This document shows positions 22,946 to 35,500 of a stretch of 64,000 nt of DNA, piece by piece. The stretch comes from Xylocopa sonorina. Taxonomy: Eukaryota > Arthropoda > Insecta > Hymenoptera > Apidae. The notes beneath the pieces were generated by a model. The model was not told where the DNA came from and did no database searches. It saw only the letters and a program-made list of their open reading frames with translations. The first letter of the stretch is position 1, and the number at the start of each line of letters is the position of its first letter. The translations under genes were made by a program, and so were the position numbers. The stretch lies in assembly GCF_050948175.1 (NCBI RefSeq), contig NC_135200.1, forward strand, positions 11,585,001 through 11,649,000, read 5' to 3'.

Positions 22946-25900
22946 AAAACGCGGTCCAGAACAATCGCGGCGTATAACGTGTACGATCGGATGTTATTGA
23001 AAATGTACGGGGCGGAAATATGTATCCTTCGCTAGTGGAGGGAGGAAGGGAACCGAAGGGTGAGGACGGGGACCAATCTCGAGGGTAGTTGTACGAGGCT
23101 ACTCGAGATCTCGAAATCTGTAAAGAGAAGGAGGAAGTAGATTTGGCCACTTCTGACCAGAAGCAGAGATCGCCGGAGAGAGGGACGTAGGAAAGTGCCG
23201 CGGAACGGATGACGTATATTAGGGATACTCTGGTCGAGTAAGGCACCCGAGGATCCCGGGACCCTCCCTGTCCTTTTGCTGGCTATAAAAACCACTCGCT
23301 TTCCTCCTCGACCCTTAGCTAAAAGGCCAATCCGCCCTACCACCCTTATCGATCCAAAAGGAACGAGCGTTCGGTTACTCTTCGGCTTGTGGACTCGACT
23401 TCTTGTGCGCGACCACCCGGTCGCCTAACCCCCCAGCGTCTTTTCTAGATTCATCTTTGCGAGCGTAATTAACGGCCTCCCGCTTTTTCCGCCGTTACAC
23501 GCTAAAACGCTTCTTTCTGCTGGACAACTGCGAGCGCAAAAGTGAAACTTTCCCGTCGCGAGCTGAAGGCGGCTACGTCAAAGTTTAATGTACCTATCGG
23601 TGGAATAAAAGAGAACGCGGTCGCATAAATTTCTTCTTGTATCGTTGCGATCTACCAGAGGATCGCGGTTGAATGAAAGCATCGGAAATTTTGTAAAAAA
23701 AATGTACCAACGAATCACCCTTCTTTCGCTGGCAATCGATATCGCTTGAGACATTACCTGGCCAGGATCGTAGAGGAAGGAGTTTACAGCGGCTTTTACA
23801 TCCGCCTGTTTTCCGCCCCCGTACGACTTCGCGGAAGCGAGAAACTCCCGAATGCTTGTCCATCGTTCTTGTGGTTAAAAGTTTTATCGCGCGACTCTCC
23901 ATATTCATCGCGAATTTCCACACCCCCTTTTTTTTCTCCCCCGTCCCACCCTCGTTACCGAAGTATCACGGACGGCGGCCACGACTCCCCCGGTTTTTTT
24001 TCAATTACGCGAACATTTCGAGCGGCGGAGATCTCGCGCATCGATTCGTAATATGTAATTTTGCAATATATTATTAGTTCGCCCGTAATGCGGCGCAAGT
24101 TATGAAATAATGTTTCTCATGCGTGTATGCGCGATTATCTTAAAAGTATCTTTGAATAAGAAGAATGAGCTTTTACTCTTAACATCCATTAACATAGGAG
24201 TCCTAGTACCATGAGTACATAACTTTTTTTATCCTAGTGCGTGACGCACAGCTATGCAGATTGCCGACGGGATAGCACACCGAGCAAGACGAATCGAATC
24301 GCATTTACCCGCGGCAAAGTACCAGCAATAATTGCCGAGGAAGCAAAGAAGAACCCTGCACTTTAGTTTGAACAGCTCGTTACTATTTACATCGTCACGT
24401 ACGCGTTCTACCCCCGTACTATTGAGCGTCCTGCGTACCTACGGATTCTCCAGGTTTACGATCCATCGGATTATCGGTACGATTGCTCGATTGCAGGCCT
24501 CGCAACGGAAGAGTGCAGCGGAATTTCTCTATCGATAAGGTCGATTAGGGCGTCATTCAAGTGCACCGTTTTCCAAAGTCGATGGCGGGTTTTAAGGGGG
24601 TGGGAAACAAGGGGAAGGGCTACGCTAAACAGAGGTGGGAGTAAATTGTAACGGTGGGAGAAAGAGAGCGAGGCATGTCGTGCAGCCTATATCTAAGACG
24701 GTCGCATGTCATATCAGCAGTCATCGGGCCGGGATATAGGTATGTCTGTATAATGCCGCGATAGTACCTCGACGGTGCCCCTGTGTGTATATTACGGGGA
24801 TTTAGCTCGAGGGCCCTCGCATGCTCGGAGACTGATGTGACCACGGAGACCGCCTCGTCGAGACATGCGAACCGACCTGTACGAGAGACCCTGTATCGCC
24901 TTCCAAGACCGCAGAAGCAAAAAAAAAAAAGAACAGAAAGGAAAAATATCATAAATGTTCTCGATCGCCTTGCATACTTGACTCGAGTTTACACAATTCC
25001 TTTATGGAACATGTGTCCACTCGATGGGGCACACGCGTGTATTTTACGCGGCATTCCGTATAATAAGCGCCGTTTGCGCGTTAAAGCGCTATCGGTGCAA
25101 GGTTCCCGAGCGATCGCGATGCGAAAAGAAATTTATATTGGATAACAGGCACGAAACAGAAGGAGCCGCCATCAAGAAATGCACGAAGCGTTCTTTAAAA
25201 GGAGAATACGAGTGCGAATATCACCCTGGGATCACTCGGTGATTCCCTCTCTGCCTTCCTCTGGGATTAAGTACCGTTTTCATTCTGTCGTTAACGTATC
25301 TGATTGTTCAATAATCACGGAGATATACGCGCTGGATATTCGCGTTACAATGTATATGAATGAGGGTGGCGTGTATCAGCGGCAGAAAAAGTAGGTTGCC
25401 CGGCTGACTAAGCCGCGCAAAGATTAAAAGCTTTTGATGTTTCGTATTTAAATTAACTCGTTATCCCGGATCCTTGAGCGTTGCCTGCGAAATCGCGAAA
25501 TCACCGCAGGGACCGCATCGGTGTCTTGCCATAGAATTCTATCGCGCTCGACGAGATTAATCTAACGTAACCATCGGAGGATGTTATTTTAAAGTCGTTG
25601 CGAGTATGTAAAGGTACTATAAGCGGAGAATTCTTTAGAGGGTTAAAAGCACAGGTCTAATTTATAAATCTCCGCTACAATTACGCAAGCCTTGGTGCCG
25701 CGCGGCTAGCCATTCTAAATTAAATGCGAATGATTAACGAGATGCACAGAGTGACCTTTACTGCCGCGTATTAATAAGTCTGCTCGGCTTACTATTCTGA
25801 CCAAACAAGGGTGATGGAGGCGATAGCTTATCGATGCAGAGCGAAACGTATTTCGCGTTGAATCGGAATCCCCTGTTGGACTCGGAATACCTTGTCCTTA

Positions 25901-26420
25901 TATCATCCGCGAAAAGTCAGGCGTGCGCTTGGTACTCTTAAACGCCCGTACCCGCGAGCTTCGTCACCTAACGACAAATCACTCGACCTAACTGCCTTTT
26001 CCTTTGAAGCCTGCATGGCATTACGGTTACAACGCTTTCAGTTATTTCGCTGCAGAAATTATGCACGTTCAATAAGGTGGACAGAGAAGTATAGCGTGAC
26101 TTCTACGTTTCAGGTCAGGACAATATATTTTGTTATTATATTATTACGTGGCTGGATGGCAACGAGAATTATGTATTTATCGCCGGAGCGTTATTTTTAT
26201 CGCAATACATACCAGACATATACGACGAGCTCTATCCGACCGTGGCCAACCGAAGATTTATTTTAACGACCGCGCCCCCGAATATCCGATCGATAGCTCG
26301 TGGAATCAGCATATGCCACCGTGTCATCGATTTTTACAGACTGTCCAGCTCACATCTGCCGGTGAGCGCAACTGCTTGGTAAACGGAAGTGTCCTCCTAG
26401 ATCTGAACAAAACGTAGCGC
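22946..26420. other. Gene-free spacer
   Basis: No gene recognised. A12 lies at 24919-24930. An acceptor-like TTGCTCGATTGCAG ends near 24498 with 13 open codons after it, which is not enough to call an exon. 24050-24240 and 25400-25800 are AT-richer. Otherwise nothing stands out. Confidence 0.55.
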
Positions 26421-26927
26421 TCGACGTCTTTTCGAGAAAATAAAACTTGATAGTACGTGTCATAACTATATCATAACCTTACCTTCATATGGACAAAGAT
26501 TAGCCGCAATCGTTTACGCAATCTCTTTATAGCTGTTTCTTTTCTGTATATCTTGTCGTTTGGATGCCCGTAAGAACCAATGACCGCCGTAAGAAATGGA
26601 ATGTTCTTATAACACAATTAAAGAAACTATTAGGGTAAAGACGCTCCCAAAGTTTTACGAATCAATGCACGCGCGCGATCATCCATTGTTTTACCACGTT
26701 AATTGTTACAGAAGACCCGCACAATATCCGGATAATTAAATATCGAACGATTTAAGGATCGAAAAATTTTTACGACGTATTATTTTATTCCTATATGATT
26801 ACTTACTTATAGTTAAACCTAAAATTGTAATATATTATTAGTATTTAAAATGAAGTAACCGTTGATAAACGTAGTACATGACTAAAGATAGCCAACGTCC
26901 TCCATAATGTTTACGCGGTAATCTCCG

Positions 26928-26984
26928 GTGAGTGCGTGGTAGTCGGTGCTTTATGTTTCATTTTAAAGTCTTCATTACGTACAG
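26928..26984 (+). other. Possible 57-nt intron or promoter segment
   Basis: CCG|GTGAGT and, 57 nt later, TACGTACAG|TGCGG could be donor and acceptor of a very short 5' UTR intron. The same ACAGTGCGG also resembles an initiator, in which case transcription would begin around 26983. The two readings exclude each other. Confidence 0.15.
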
Positions 26985-27071
26985 TGCGGTGTATAATTGG
27001 TGCATGTAGAACTTAGTGAAAGAGTGTAGTGTTTCGTGACAAAAGGATAATTCGCTATTGGAGTAACCTCG

Positions 27072-27096
27072 ATGTCTGGCAACAGTTCAAGCGAAG
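27072..27096 (+). CDS. Candidate first coding exon (partial, 8 codons)
   Basis: ATG opens an 8-codon exon encoding MSGNSSSE plus one base, then GAAG|GTAAAT, a reasonable donor, giving a phase-1 intron. The preceding ~90 bases have 5'-UTR-like character, with an initiator- or acceptor-like ACAGTG at 26981-26986. Small polar N-termini of this type are common in first exons of large regulatory genes, but I cannot name the gene. A possible acceptor at 27162-27163, after a pyrimidine tract, would give only a short dead-end peptide, so the next exon is probably far away. It is the best protein-coding signal in the window, yet too short to be certain. Confidence 0.3.
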
Positions 27097-27619
27097 GTAA
27101 ATCGCTCGATCTCGCATCGATATTTACTGCTCTCTCTCTTTCTCTTTTCCATCTCGTATTAAGTCAAGCAATTCGTACAATTATTGTATTTGCAACCTTA
27201 AAACATATGAACAAACTTTCGAACGAATAATTATAATATAAATGTAAGGTTATGTTATCTTGTTATTCGTATCGTCCTTCTATAAATCCCGATACGTCAA
27301 CCAAAGGATCGTTTAGGCGGGAATTTCAAAAATAATTTTTGCTACGATTGCCGAACGACGATCGAACGTAATCAATCACCGAATCTGTGCCAATCCTCGA
27401 GTTATGCATTGCAAATGTTCGACTGGTCTTTTACGAGGGAATTAAGAAATCGTTCGCGTGCCGCGCGAGGGAACCTCATTGACGAGAAAGTTATCGCGTC
27501 GCTATTTAAAGGTTAGTCGAGGCTCGAGTGAGCTTTGTAGCGAGAATTTGATTGGTAATCCTTGGCGTGGCACCCAGTCAATCGTTACCCCTTGTCATAT
27601 TATCGGGCTCGTACAGACG

Positions 27620-27728
27620 TTCGCATATTCGTCTCCACGGCCGCGTGTGTACGATGCCCGAACACAGCCGCGCACGTACGAGCGGATCAGGTGTACGCGA
27701 CCGCGTCAGTGTGCGAGCGCGCGTGTTG
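27620..27728 (+). other. Candidate 5' UTR exon
   Basis: A CG-rich segment contains CGCGTCAGTGTG, which includes the arthropod initiator word TCAGT (near 27704-27708), and ends at a full GTAAGT donor (27729-27734). No acceptor lies close downstream, so it would splice to a distant exon. It lies about 630 bases after the candidate first coding exon on the same strand. The start shown is arbitrary. Confidence 0.2.
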
Positions 27729-27734
27729 GTAAGT

Positions 27735-28960
27735 GGGTTTGGGTAACTAAAAGCCAAGCGCGGGTCGAGTGTGCGAGTGTATCATAGAGAGGGCATTCGA
27801 GCGGAAAAACGCAACTAAACGCGAGTAATTGGAAGCCCAAGGGGGGTACATTCGAGCCGCACTGGGTCTGCCGACACCCTTGCTCCGCCAGGGACGAATC
27901 CATCTCCGTTTATTATTTCGTCTAAATGTTTATTTCGCGTCGAACAGATTCACTTTGCCGTTCGCGATGTTTCTTCGACACTGTGGGTCACCGCGGTTGC
28001 TATCGCGCGACTTTTTCACAATCTTTCTAGTATACTCGAGGATTCAATGGACGAAATAGTTTTAGAAACAGTAAACGTAATAGTGGAATTTTTAGTCCAT
28101 ATCTTTTATCATAAAATACGTGAAATTATAGTACTGTATGCCGTCGAAGTGATTCTCCGACGAATGATTATTTTTACGGGAGGTTGGTTTCATCTTTTTA
28201 AATTTGTTAACTGCTGCCCTGGCGGGGCTTTCGAAGCTCGCAAAGAAGAGAAAAAAGAATTTCGTGTCAAACCTTGCTTCACGTTCCAGTTTAACGCGAG
28301 CCCCAGTCGTCATCGTTAATATGTTTCCGATTCTTTTTCTTCGCCAGCGAGAAAAATTTTCTCGTACACCGATTCCCGGTGTGTGTCGCTAGATTTTCCT
28401 TGTTTTTTTCCCCCCTTCTCGACCCGTCCAACAACAAGCGTTAAACGCAACAGAATTTCACGCGAATACACACCGCGTTAATACACGCGCTTGGTCTTGC
28501 GAGGGGGATCGATTCTTCAAATTGCCGATTCCACGCTCCCGCTTCCGCGTAACAGCCTCCGAAACGATAAATTCGTCAATGACCAGCCTTGTTCCACGAA
28601 GACGGTCCATGTTGGTTACTAAAAAAAATTGCTCTCGAATTTCACTGCCGCTGTTTCCATAACAAAATTCAATCTCACCACCCACGGAACCATTATCATA
28701 CGTGTTTGGACGTGCCTCGACCGTGACGTGCCTGCTCGTAAAAGTCTCGTTCGTCGTCCAACCTCGAACGGCTCGAGAAAAGCCTCCAGGCTGGTACAAA
28801 ATTGATGCGAAACAATTACACCGGTTGATAATCAACGTTTCACGATAGCGGAGGAAGCTAGGATAATGCGGGTTTATAACCGGATTCTATACACCGGAAT
28901 TAGTGTGTCGTCGGCGTCGCCCGAGGGGTTGCCATTCGAACGCTGGCCGTGGTGTAGAGG
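27735..28960. other. Gene-free spacer
   Basis: No gene recognised. A plus-strand ATG frame at 28047-28319 (90 codons) begins with a hydrophobic, AT-derived stretch and then becomes Lys-rich; no family motif is seen. Confidence 0.55.
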
Positions 28961-28964
28961 CAGA

Positions 28965-29340
28965 ATTTGATAAGGAGAGAGAGAAGTGATTTAAGACGGC
29001 CTCCAACCCTCCGCGCGCTTCTGGTCCCATTCTGTCTTCACCTCCATGGTTTCCACCCTCTCTGCTCTTTCTCTCCCTTCCTGTACATCCTCCCTCTTGC
29101 TCCCGCCTACGCGCCACATCTCTTGCCTTCCTCTCCATCCCTCTTCCCTTGTGTACATGCATCGTCCCCGAGGAGAGAGAGAGAGAGGGAGACAGCAGGG
29201 GGTTGTTTCGTGGCTGCCGTTGGCTTTTCGTTGCGGTTTGTGCGGGGGATGTTTCCTTCCCTTGTGAACATATCCATAGACTTCCCTCTTCTCCCGCCGT
29301 ACACTCCCTCGTGCACCGTTTCGTCCGCCTTCCACCTTCT
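28965..29340 (+). repeat. Pyrimidine-rich low-complexity block
   Basis: C/T-rich on the plus strand, interrupted by a GA repeat at 29173-29188. The open frames across it on both strands are composition artefacts. Confidence 0.7.
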
Positions 29341-29855
29341 CTTTCGAGTCAGCTTCTCGACCGTAGCATATTACCGGCATGGCAGTGCCTTCAGTTCAGT
29401 CAGTGTAAACCCCCGAAGGCATTTGCTGATTCAAATTAATCACAGCCGAGGTAGCCTGCCCGACCCTCTGGATCTTGCCTCCTCGGCCTGAAAGCCACCA
29501 ACAAGGCTGTTGGTCGATGGCAGACACCTATAATCAGTCGTTCTCGCTTTGTCTTTGAAACATTTATTTCGTCGCTGTAGACTCGCGATCTCTCGATGAG
29601 AAAGTAGTAATTGGAGGAACGACGAACTATTTCAAGTGGCGGAAAGCTACCTGGTTCGCGGGCTCTGCCCGTTACGGGCACGAATTCTGTTGGTAGAATA
29701 ACTAAGAATCAAATGCACGCCTTTTCACCCCGATAAAATCATTTTTTGCGGTAATATACGTTCAAAGTAGCACGGCGCGGAGCGCGAGCATTAAAAGCTC
29801 GTCAAACAAAGGCGCCTCGAAATCGCGTGGAATCATTTTCCCTGTGATTCCATCG
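29341..29855. other. Gene-free spacer
   Basis: No gene, RNA or repeat recognised. Confidence 0.6.
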
Positions 29856-29857
29856 GC

Positions 29858-30480
29858 GCCTAAACGGGAGAAGGAAAAAGGGATGAAAAAAAAGAGGAGG
29901 ACTCGTCGTCGACGAGAGGGAAGTCCAGGTGGGAAGGGACGGGAAGAAAGGAGAAGAAAGGACGAAGAAAATGCGTTTTTCATCCCCATGACACGACTGC
30001 CGGTGGCCTGTTGGATTTTCGTCGCGCTGCAGAGCCCGTTCCGCAGGATTGAAAAAGAGAGAAAGACAAAAAGGTGAAGAAAGGAGAGGAGAAAAAGCGG
30101 GAGAGAGTCCGACGGGAGTGCTCTTTAGAATTAGAGCAGAGCCAGCTTCTGCATTTCTGTCTCCCTTTCTCCTCTCCTCCATCCCTTTTTCCTTTTTCTC
30201 CTCTCCTCTCCTCGATGAATCCGCGAGGCGTCTCATCACGCAACATTACCCACAAGCCTCCGCGACTCCTACCTTCTTCATCCCCTCTATTCTTCCCCGT
30301 CTCTGTCCGACCCACCCGCGTAGCCAGACCTCCGACAGAACCCCTTGCATCCCGGCCACGCAACATTAAGCCTACTCCTTCCCATTTTTCCTTGGACTCT
30401 ATGAAACCTTCTGAAAGCGGCAACGTTTTATTTTCCCTTCCCCTTTTCAGTTTTATTTTCCGTTTGTTTTCTTTTTCTTC
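29858..30480 (+). repeat. Purine block switching to pyrimidine block, with inverted repeat
   Basis: 29858-30110 is purine-rich and 30140-30480 pyrimidine-rich on the same strand. A 16-bp perfect inverted repeat links them (30082-30097 with 30192-30207, core GGAGAGGAGAAAAAG). The two halves could fold back or form a triplex. Low complexity makes such matches easier to obtain by chance. Confidence 0.75.
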
Positions 30481-31032
30481 CCTTCCTTATTGTACGGAGA
30501 GAACGAGAGAGGCAGGAAGAGCTTTAACTTTGAGAATATTAAAGACCAACAAACGAATTCGTCTCGTTTTTTGCGACATAGACCTTTGCCAAATTACCGA
30601 TCTCTTACTTCGATAAACAACATTTCTCTCCACTCTATGATCCTACAAACAATTACGTCTGCGATAGTCGCTAGAAGATTGGAGTTCAGATATTTCCATC
30701 TACTCATCCTCCATTTTTTTGCGTTATCCTCCTCCATCGTACGGTCCTCGGCATCGACAGAGCACGATAGGCAGGGGTGGAGGGTGGTTCACCAAAGCAA
30801 GGGAAGAGGCGGAGGATACCGGGATGTTGAGACGCTGCAGAGAAGCGGGAGGGGTTGTTCTCGAGGGTGCCGCTATGGAGGGATGAGAGTAGAGACGAGA
30901 GAGAATCGGGGGTGGCGCGGAACGGAGGGAAAGAGGTCTCGTCTCCCTGTCTCTATTGATCCTCCGAGGAGGAGCCGCGCGCACCTCGCCTTCCATCCCA
31001 CCTCATCCTCAATACCACCCTATGCTCTGAGA
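30481..31032. other. Gene-free, stop-poor spacer
   Basis: The window's longest open frame (301 codons, 30490-31395, plus) crosses here and the GAC repeat. It starts at TTG. Its peptide is Arg/Ser-rich with no domain, and poly-Asp comes only from the repeat. I do not call it a gene. Confidence 0.5.
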
Positions 31033-31086
<54 letters not shown>

Positions 31087-31095
31087 AACGACGAC
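31033..31095 (+). repeat. (GAC)21 microsatellite
   Basis: Twenty-one GAC-type triplets with two interruptions (GGC and AAC). In one plus frame it encodes an Asp run, in the others Arg or Thr runs; the minus strand gives Val, Ser and Arg runs. It is the longest triplet repeat in the window and probably length-variable between individuals. Confidence 0.95.
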
Positions 31096-31399
31096 CACCG
31101 CGTAGTCGACGAGAGAAGGAGGGAGACAGACGGAAAGAGAACTGTTCTCTCTGGTGCTCGGTCTGTGTTGCAAGCCTGGGCAAACGCATCGACAAATGCA
31201 GCCTCGCACAGTGCCACGCGTTTTACTAAATGTGTGGCTGCCGCGTATCTGGATCAAACGGTCCTTTCATCTTTCCACCGGAAGTCTCGTAATCGAGCGT
31301 ATTCCCAATTACTTTCTACAGTTACCAAGCGAAATTCTGTTGCACGTTCGTTCCCGGAGTTTAAAAGAGGAACTGCCAGCAGTCCCTGCTTTTAAAAAT

Positions 31400-32522
31400 C
31401 TACCAGAGCCGATGTTTCGCAAAGCCTTCCACTGTAGCCATGATTATTCGCTCTCTGGTTTCCTCTACCACGGCCTGATAACGGCGGATAGAGTTGTCTC
31501 CGCGCGATGATTGATCGCGGAGGACGACATATTTTCGCCGTGTTTATACTTAATATTCTTCAACGAGAACACACGTGGACCGATGCACTAGGCCACTCGC
31601 GGTTCGCTCATATATCACTTGGAATATCAGTTGGACAGTTTGTGATGTATTAGCCTCATTAGCTTTACGACTTATCGTAGCTGCATTTCATCAAGGTTTA
31701 TGACTTCTTCCTTGTAACGCTTCCCCGGTGCTGGCTCGGGTTCTCGTACGAGCAACTCGTTCTCCCGTTGTCTCAGCCACGATACGCGATCTTGTCTATG
31801 CAGATGCGCGCGGATATCAAAGAATCCTCCATCGCGTGGCGAGTAACCAGCCGGCGATCGCGCGGGCACGATTGGTGCAGAAGTCGCTTGCTATCTTCTC
31901 CCACTCTGCACGGGGCTCTCTCGTCGGCTCGGTCTAGTCGCACACCGCTGCCCCTCGCCGCTATAACTCGACCCATCGTTATCTCCGACAAGGAGAGACT
32001 CCCCATTGGTCGTCGATCTTCCCACTCGTGGTGATGCCTCCCTCGCTCATCGCAGCCTTCCTCCGTGTCCCTCGGCTCTTGAGGCTCGTCGAACGTGTGC
32101 GTGCGTGCGTGCACGCGGCTCCGAGCTAGCCGGATTGGCCCAGGGGAGCATCCTCCGTTTCTGATTGGACCGGCATCGCGAGCATCTCTGCTCATCCTCG
32201 CGTTTGCGCGTCTCTACGGCCGATCATCGTGCCTCGCCGCGTTATCCAAAATGGTGGTCCTCGATGTGACAGCGTCGATGCGATTCTGCGCGACCGTTGT
32301 AACTGCGAACCGTTGCTCAATTACGCGTGCAATTATAAACCTGAAATGGGTCGGGTAAAAGAGGTCAAAGGCGAGGATTCCTCGAGGACCGCGTTTAAAT
32401 AACGCTCGCGTCGCGCGGGCTTTCGAAGATCGAATTCGTCTCCCAGAATAGATGGTAGCGTTAGTCATACATCCCGTCGTAGATCGAGCTATAACTGGCG
32501 TCTGTGACGGGCCAACGCCATT
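31400..32522. other. Gene-free spacer, promoter-like words
   Basis: No gene recognised. Two ATTGG words (inverted CCAAT boxes) lie near 32133 and 32164, a GTGC repeat at 32097-32114, and CCAAAATGGTGG near 32247. Such words are common and prove nothing, but their grouping before the ATG frame at 32523 is noted. Confidence 0.4.
32097..32114 (+). repeat. (GTGC)n microsatellite
   Basis: About four GTGC units ending in a 10-bp palindrome GCGTGCACGC. Confidence 0.75.
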
Positions 32523-35500
32523 ATGGCAGACACGCGGAGAGAAGCGATACGTGCACCGCGACCGGAACGAAGCCAGAGGGAGAGTAAAGACATTTACGAG
32601 GAGGAAGGCAGAGGACGCGAGGGGCGCGGGGTGGTAACGGACGAGAAACGGAGAATGCACCGGCAGCGTTCATTTGCGACGCCAGTAACACGCTGCTGCA
32701 TCTATTCATACACACCGGGTGCACCCACGCCACGACGGCGCGCAGCTTGCGTGTATCCAGCCACGGCGAGAGAAGACCGCGGTGGAGAGCCGCCGGTGAA
32801 GAGAGACGCGGGGTAGGGAAGGAAAAGACAGGCTTGGCAACAGTGGCCAACTTCTACGTTCTACCTTCTCTGATGTTCGCATCCCTCGGCTCTCCCACCA
32901 TCTCCGTCTCGATGGTTCTCTTCCCTCTCTGTTTCTCTTATTTACCTACGAGCCCACCGCGTTCAGGTGGGAACACAGTGACATCCAAGAAGGGTGAGAT
33001 CGAGCGAGATAGTACGATAATTGGAAGAGGAAACGGTCGGAGAGGTGGGAAGGAAGGACAGAGAGGAGCGTAACGCAGGTGGAGGCGCTGTTTCATGGTT
33101 GGTGGGGGCTGGAGGTGGTGGCAGAGCCCCCTTAGGAGGTGGAAAAGGTGGAGGATGAGGTCGGGGAGGAGGAGGTGGTTACCATGGCTACCAGAAACCA
33201 CAGCCGCCGCCACCGACGATGCGAGAGGTGTCACTGACTCCTGGCAAAGCTACCTCACACTCGTACACCTGTACGAATACCCACGTAACCGACGAATATC
33301 GTGTGCACGGGCACGTTCCCTTTGCCTGTACCGCACGGTTGTGCCTGTTACCCGCTACGCATCGCGAGATCATTTTTCTCGAGTACTTCCTTCCCGCGCG
33401 TCGCTGCTCGACTCGCGAGTAACGAGTTTCATCTTTGAGTAGTCGAACGTTCGATCCTTGTTTAAATATGAGCGTACAACAAGCGTAAGTCTTCGAAGAC
33501 CACTCACTGGGTTTACTTACTATCGTTTGAACTTGAATCGTTGCTTATCGCGTTAAAAGACGCGCGTGCAAGTCTCAGCTGCACACCGCGGACTGCTCGG
33601 GACTAGACGAGTGATCTAACGATCGATCGCGCATAACGGACATAAACCTGGCCACTCTCGTCGAGTCGACGTGACTTAAAAAGACCATCTCGAGCAGGAG
33701 AGCGGCAAGAAACAAAAGATCCGCCTCTTAACCGCGACCGTTCGTTCCGTTCTTGCTCTCGCTCCTCTACTCCTCTACTCGTACACCGTTCCTGTCCCTT
33801 TCCTGCGGCGAGTCTCGCTCAACAGGACGGGAATTAAATTAAGGCTTCCGAAAATAAACTCGGCGACATTCAATTGTTTCTCGCGGGGGCCGAAACGGCA
33901 CGAAACGGCGGCGGAACGACGGTGGCGAGCCTCATAAAAGATGAGAAACGATCCAGCAAGATGGCCGACTTAACGATGTTGAACGCCCGTTTTCTAGCCA
34001 ACACCGGTTATATCAGGGATGCTTGAGTGGCTCGCGGAACGTAAATATATAACCATCGAGAGAGAGAGAGATAAGTAGAACCCCAAAGGTGCGTGTCCAA
34101 AAAATATCGAGCTCGAATGTCGAAACGAAGGGTGAAATCTACTTTCGAACGTATGGATGCAGATCGAAAAAGGTTACGGAATTTTTTCCCCGAAACGCGG
34201 ACGGAAAAAGGAAGAGGTGCGCACACACATAGGGGTTGGAAGAGTGGTTACCGTAATGGCACGATGCTCTTTCTACGTCTTCGTCGCTTATCGTGTGTAC
34301 AGCACGATTCGCTTCGCGGTCTCCATGGGAACCCGCGGAAAAACCTATCGATTCTCCCTTTGGACTCCTCTGAAAGAGAACTCTTTCAAGAATCCTTTGG
34401 CCCCTTTCCGTTCCTCTCATCCTCTCCGGATCTCTTTCGTCTCCTCTTTCTAGACGGAACTTTTCCTTACTTGACAGAGAGCCTTTCGCCTTGCGCTTTT
34501 CGCCGCCGGCTCTCCTCGGAATAAGTAGAAAGGAACAGAGGAGACGGCGCTGTGGAAGGAAGAAGACAGAACGGGAGCACGGGAATGCCGTTAAAAGAGG
34601 TTTATTTCGCTAATAAGACCGGACTTGTGCTGTGCTTATTGAAACAATAAAGAATCACCCCTGTGGGCGGAGGGAGGAAACCCTCAAGATGGCGACCCTT
34701 CCTGGTCACGGCGTAGATATACCAGTGGTACGTGCGCTGGTTGCAAAGTGTCGGCTGATCAACTCCCGATGGATTTATGGCTACGATATTGTGGTCTGCC
34801 CTCCTCCCTCCTTTTGTCTCGAGGTTTCGCGTTTCCATCGTATCGTTCCTCGCCATCTGCCTCCGAGCGATTTCGAAATCATGGACCAATTTGGTTCGAT
34901 AAAGCATCGGAGGAACGGACGAGAGAAATGTGCCGAGCATAAATTCTCTTCTTAAACGGCTGCATCCGATTGAACGCGACAATAAGAGGAACGCGGCCGA
35001 CTGAACGAAACCTGTGCGACCCAGTTTATCGTCACGTAATTTGGGTTACCGGTGAGAAGATTGGATTAGAATCGGAGGGTCGTAAGTACACGGGTGCACG
35101 TCAGAGTTTGCGGCGCTCACGTCCCTAATATGCATCGTTATCGTAAAATTTATCGGTTATCGGTTACGTGCACTTTCCACGTTGCGGCTCCGTCAGGTTC
35201 GCTTCCACTTTTTCTCGCCACTTTCGCCACCACCGATGGGGATCCTGTTGCGGGCGTCTATTAGCTGCGCGGCTCTTTAAAACATCAAATGCTCGCGTGG
35301 ACTGTTTTTCAAAGACGTTAACGGCATTAAAGCAACGCGTCCATTTACCAGCGGCGCGTACGATTTCCTCCCCCCTCTGAATAATGGATGGAAAGATAGA
35401 AAGAAAAACGACAAAAATGAAAAACGAGAGGAAACACGAAGACGTTCGTGGGGCAGAAAAAAAAAGCTATCAGCCGGTGAAAACTTATGGCGCTGATTTC

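Larger units (their letters stand above)
26420..27410. other. AT-rich patch
   Basis: About 1 kb is clearly AT-richer than its neighbours and contains the candidate first coding exon at 27072-27096. In hymenopteran genomes such patches can hold introns and gene starts; here they could equally be neutral sequence. Confidence 0.5.

Noticed and set aside
27097..27163. 67-nt intron after the 27.07 kb exon, ending ATTAAG
   Set aside because: The acceptor has an unfavourable A before AG, and the joined frame stops after about 20 codons.
30490..31395. Longest open frame, 301 codons, plus strand
   Set aside because: Starts at TTG, crosses low-complexity DNA and a GAC repeat, is Arg/Ser-rich, and has no domain.
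32523..32816. ATG frame MADTRREAI... with GCCATTATGGC at its start, resembling paired Pho/YY1 words
   Set aside because: GCCAT is common by chance (over a hundred expected in 64 kb on both strands), and the peptide is purine-derived Arg/Glu sequence.
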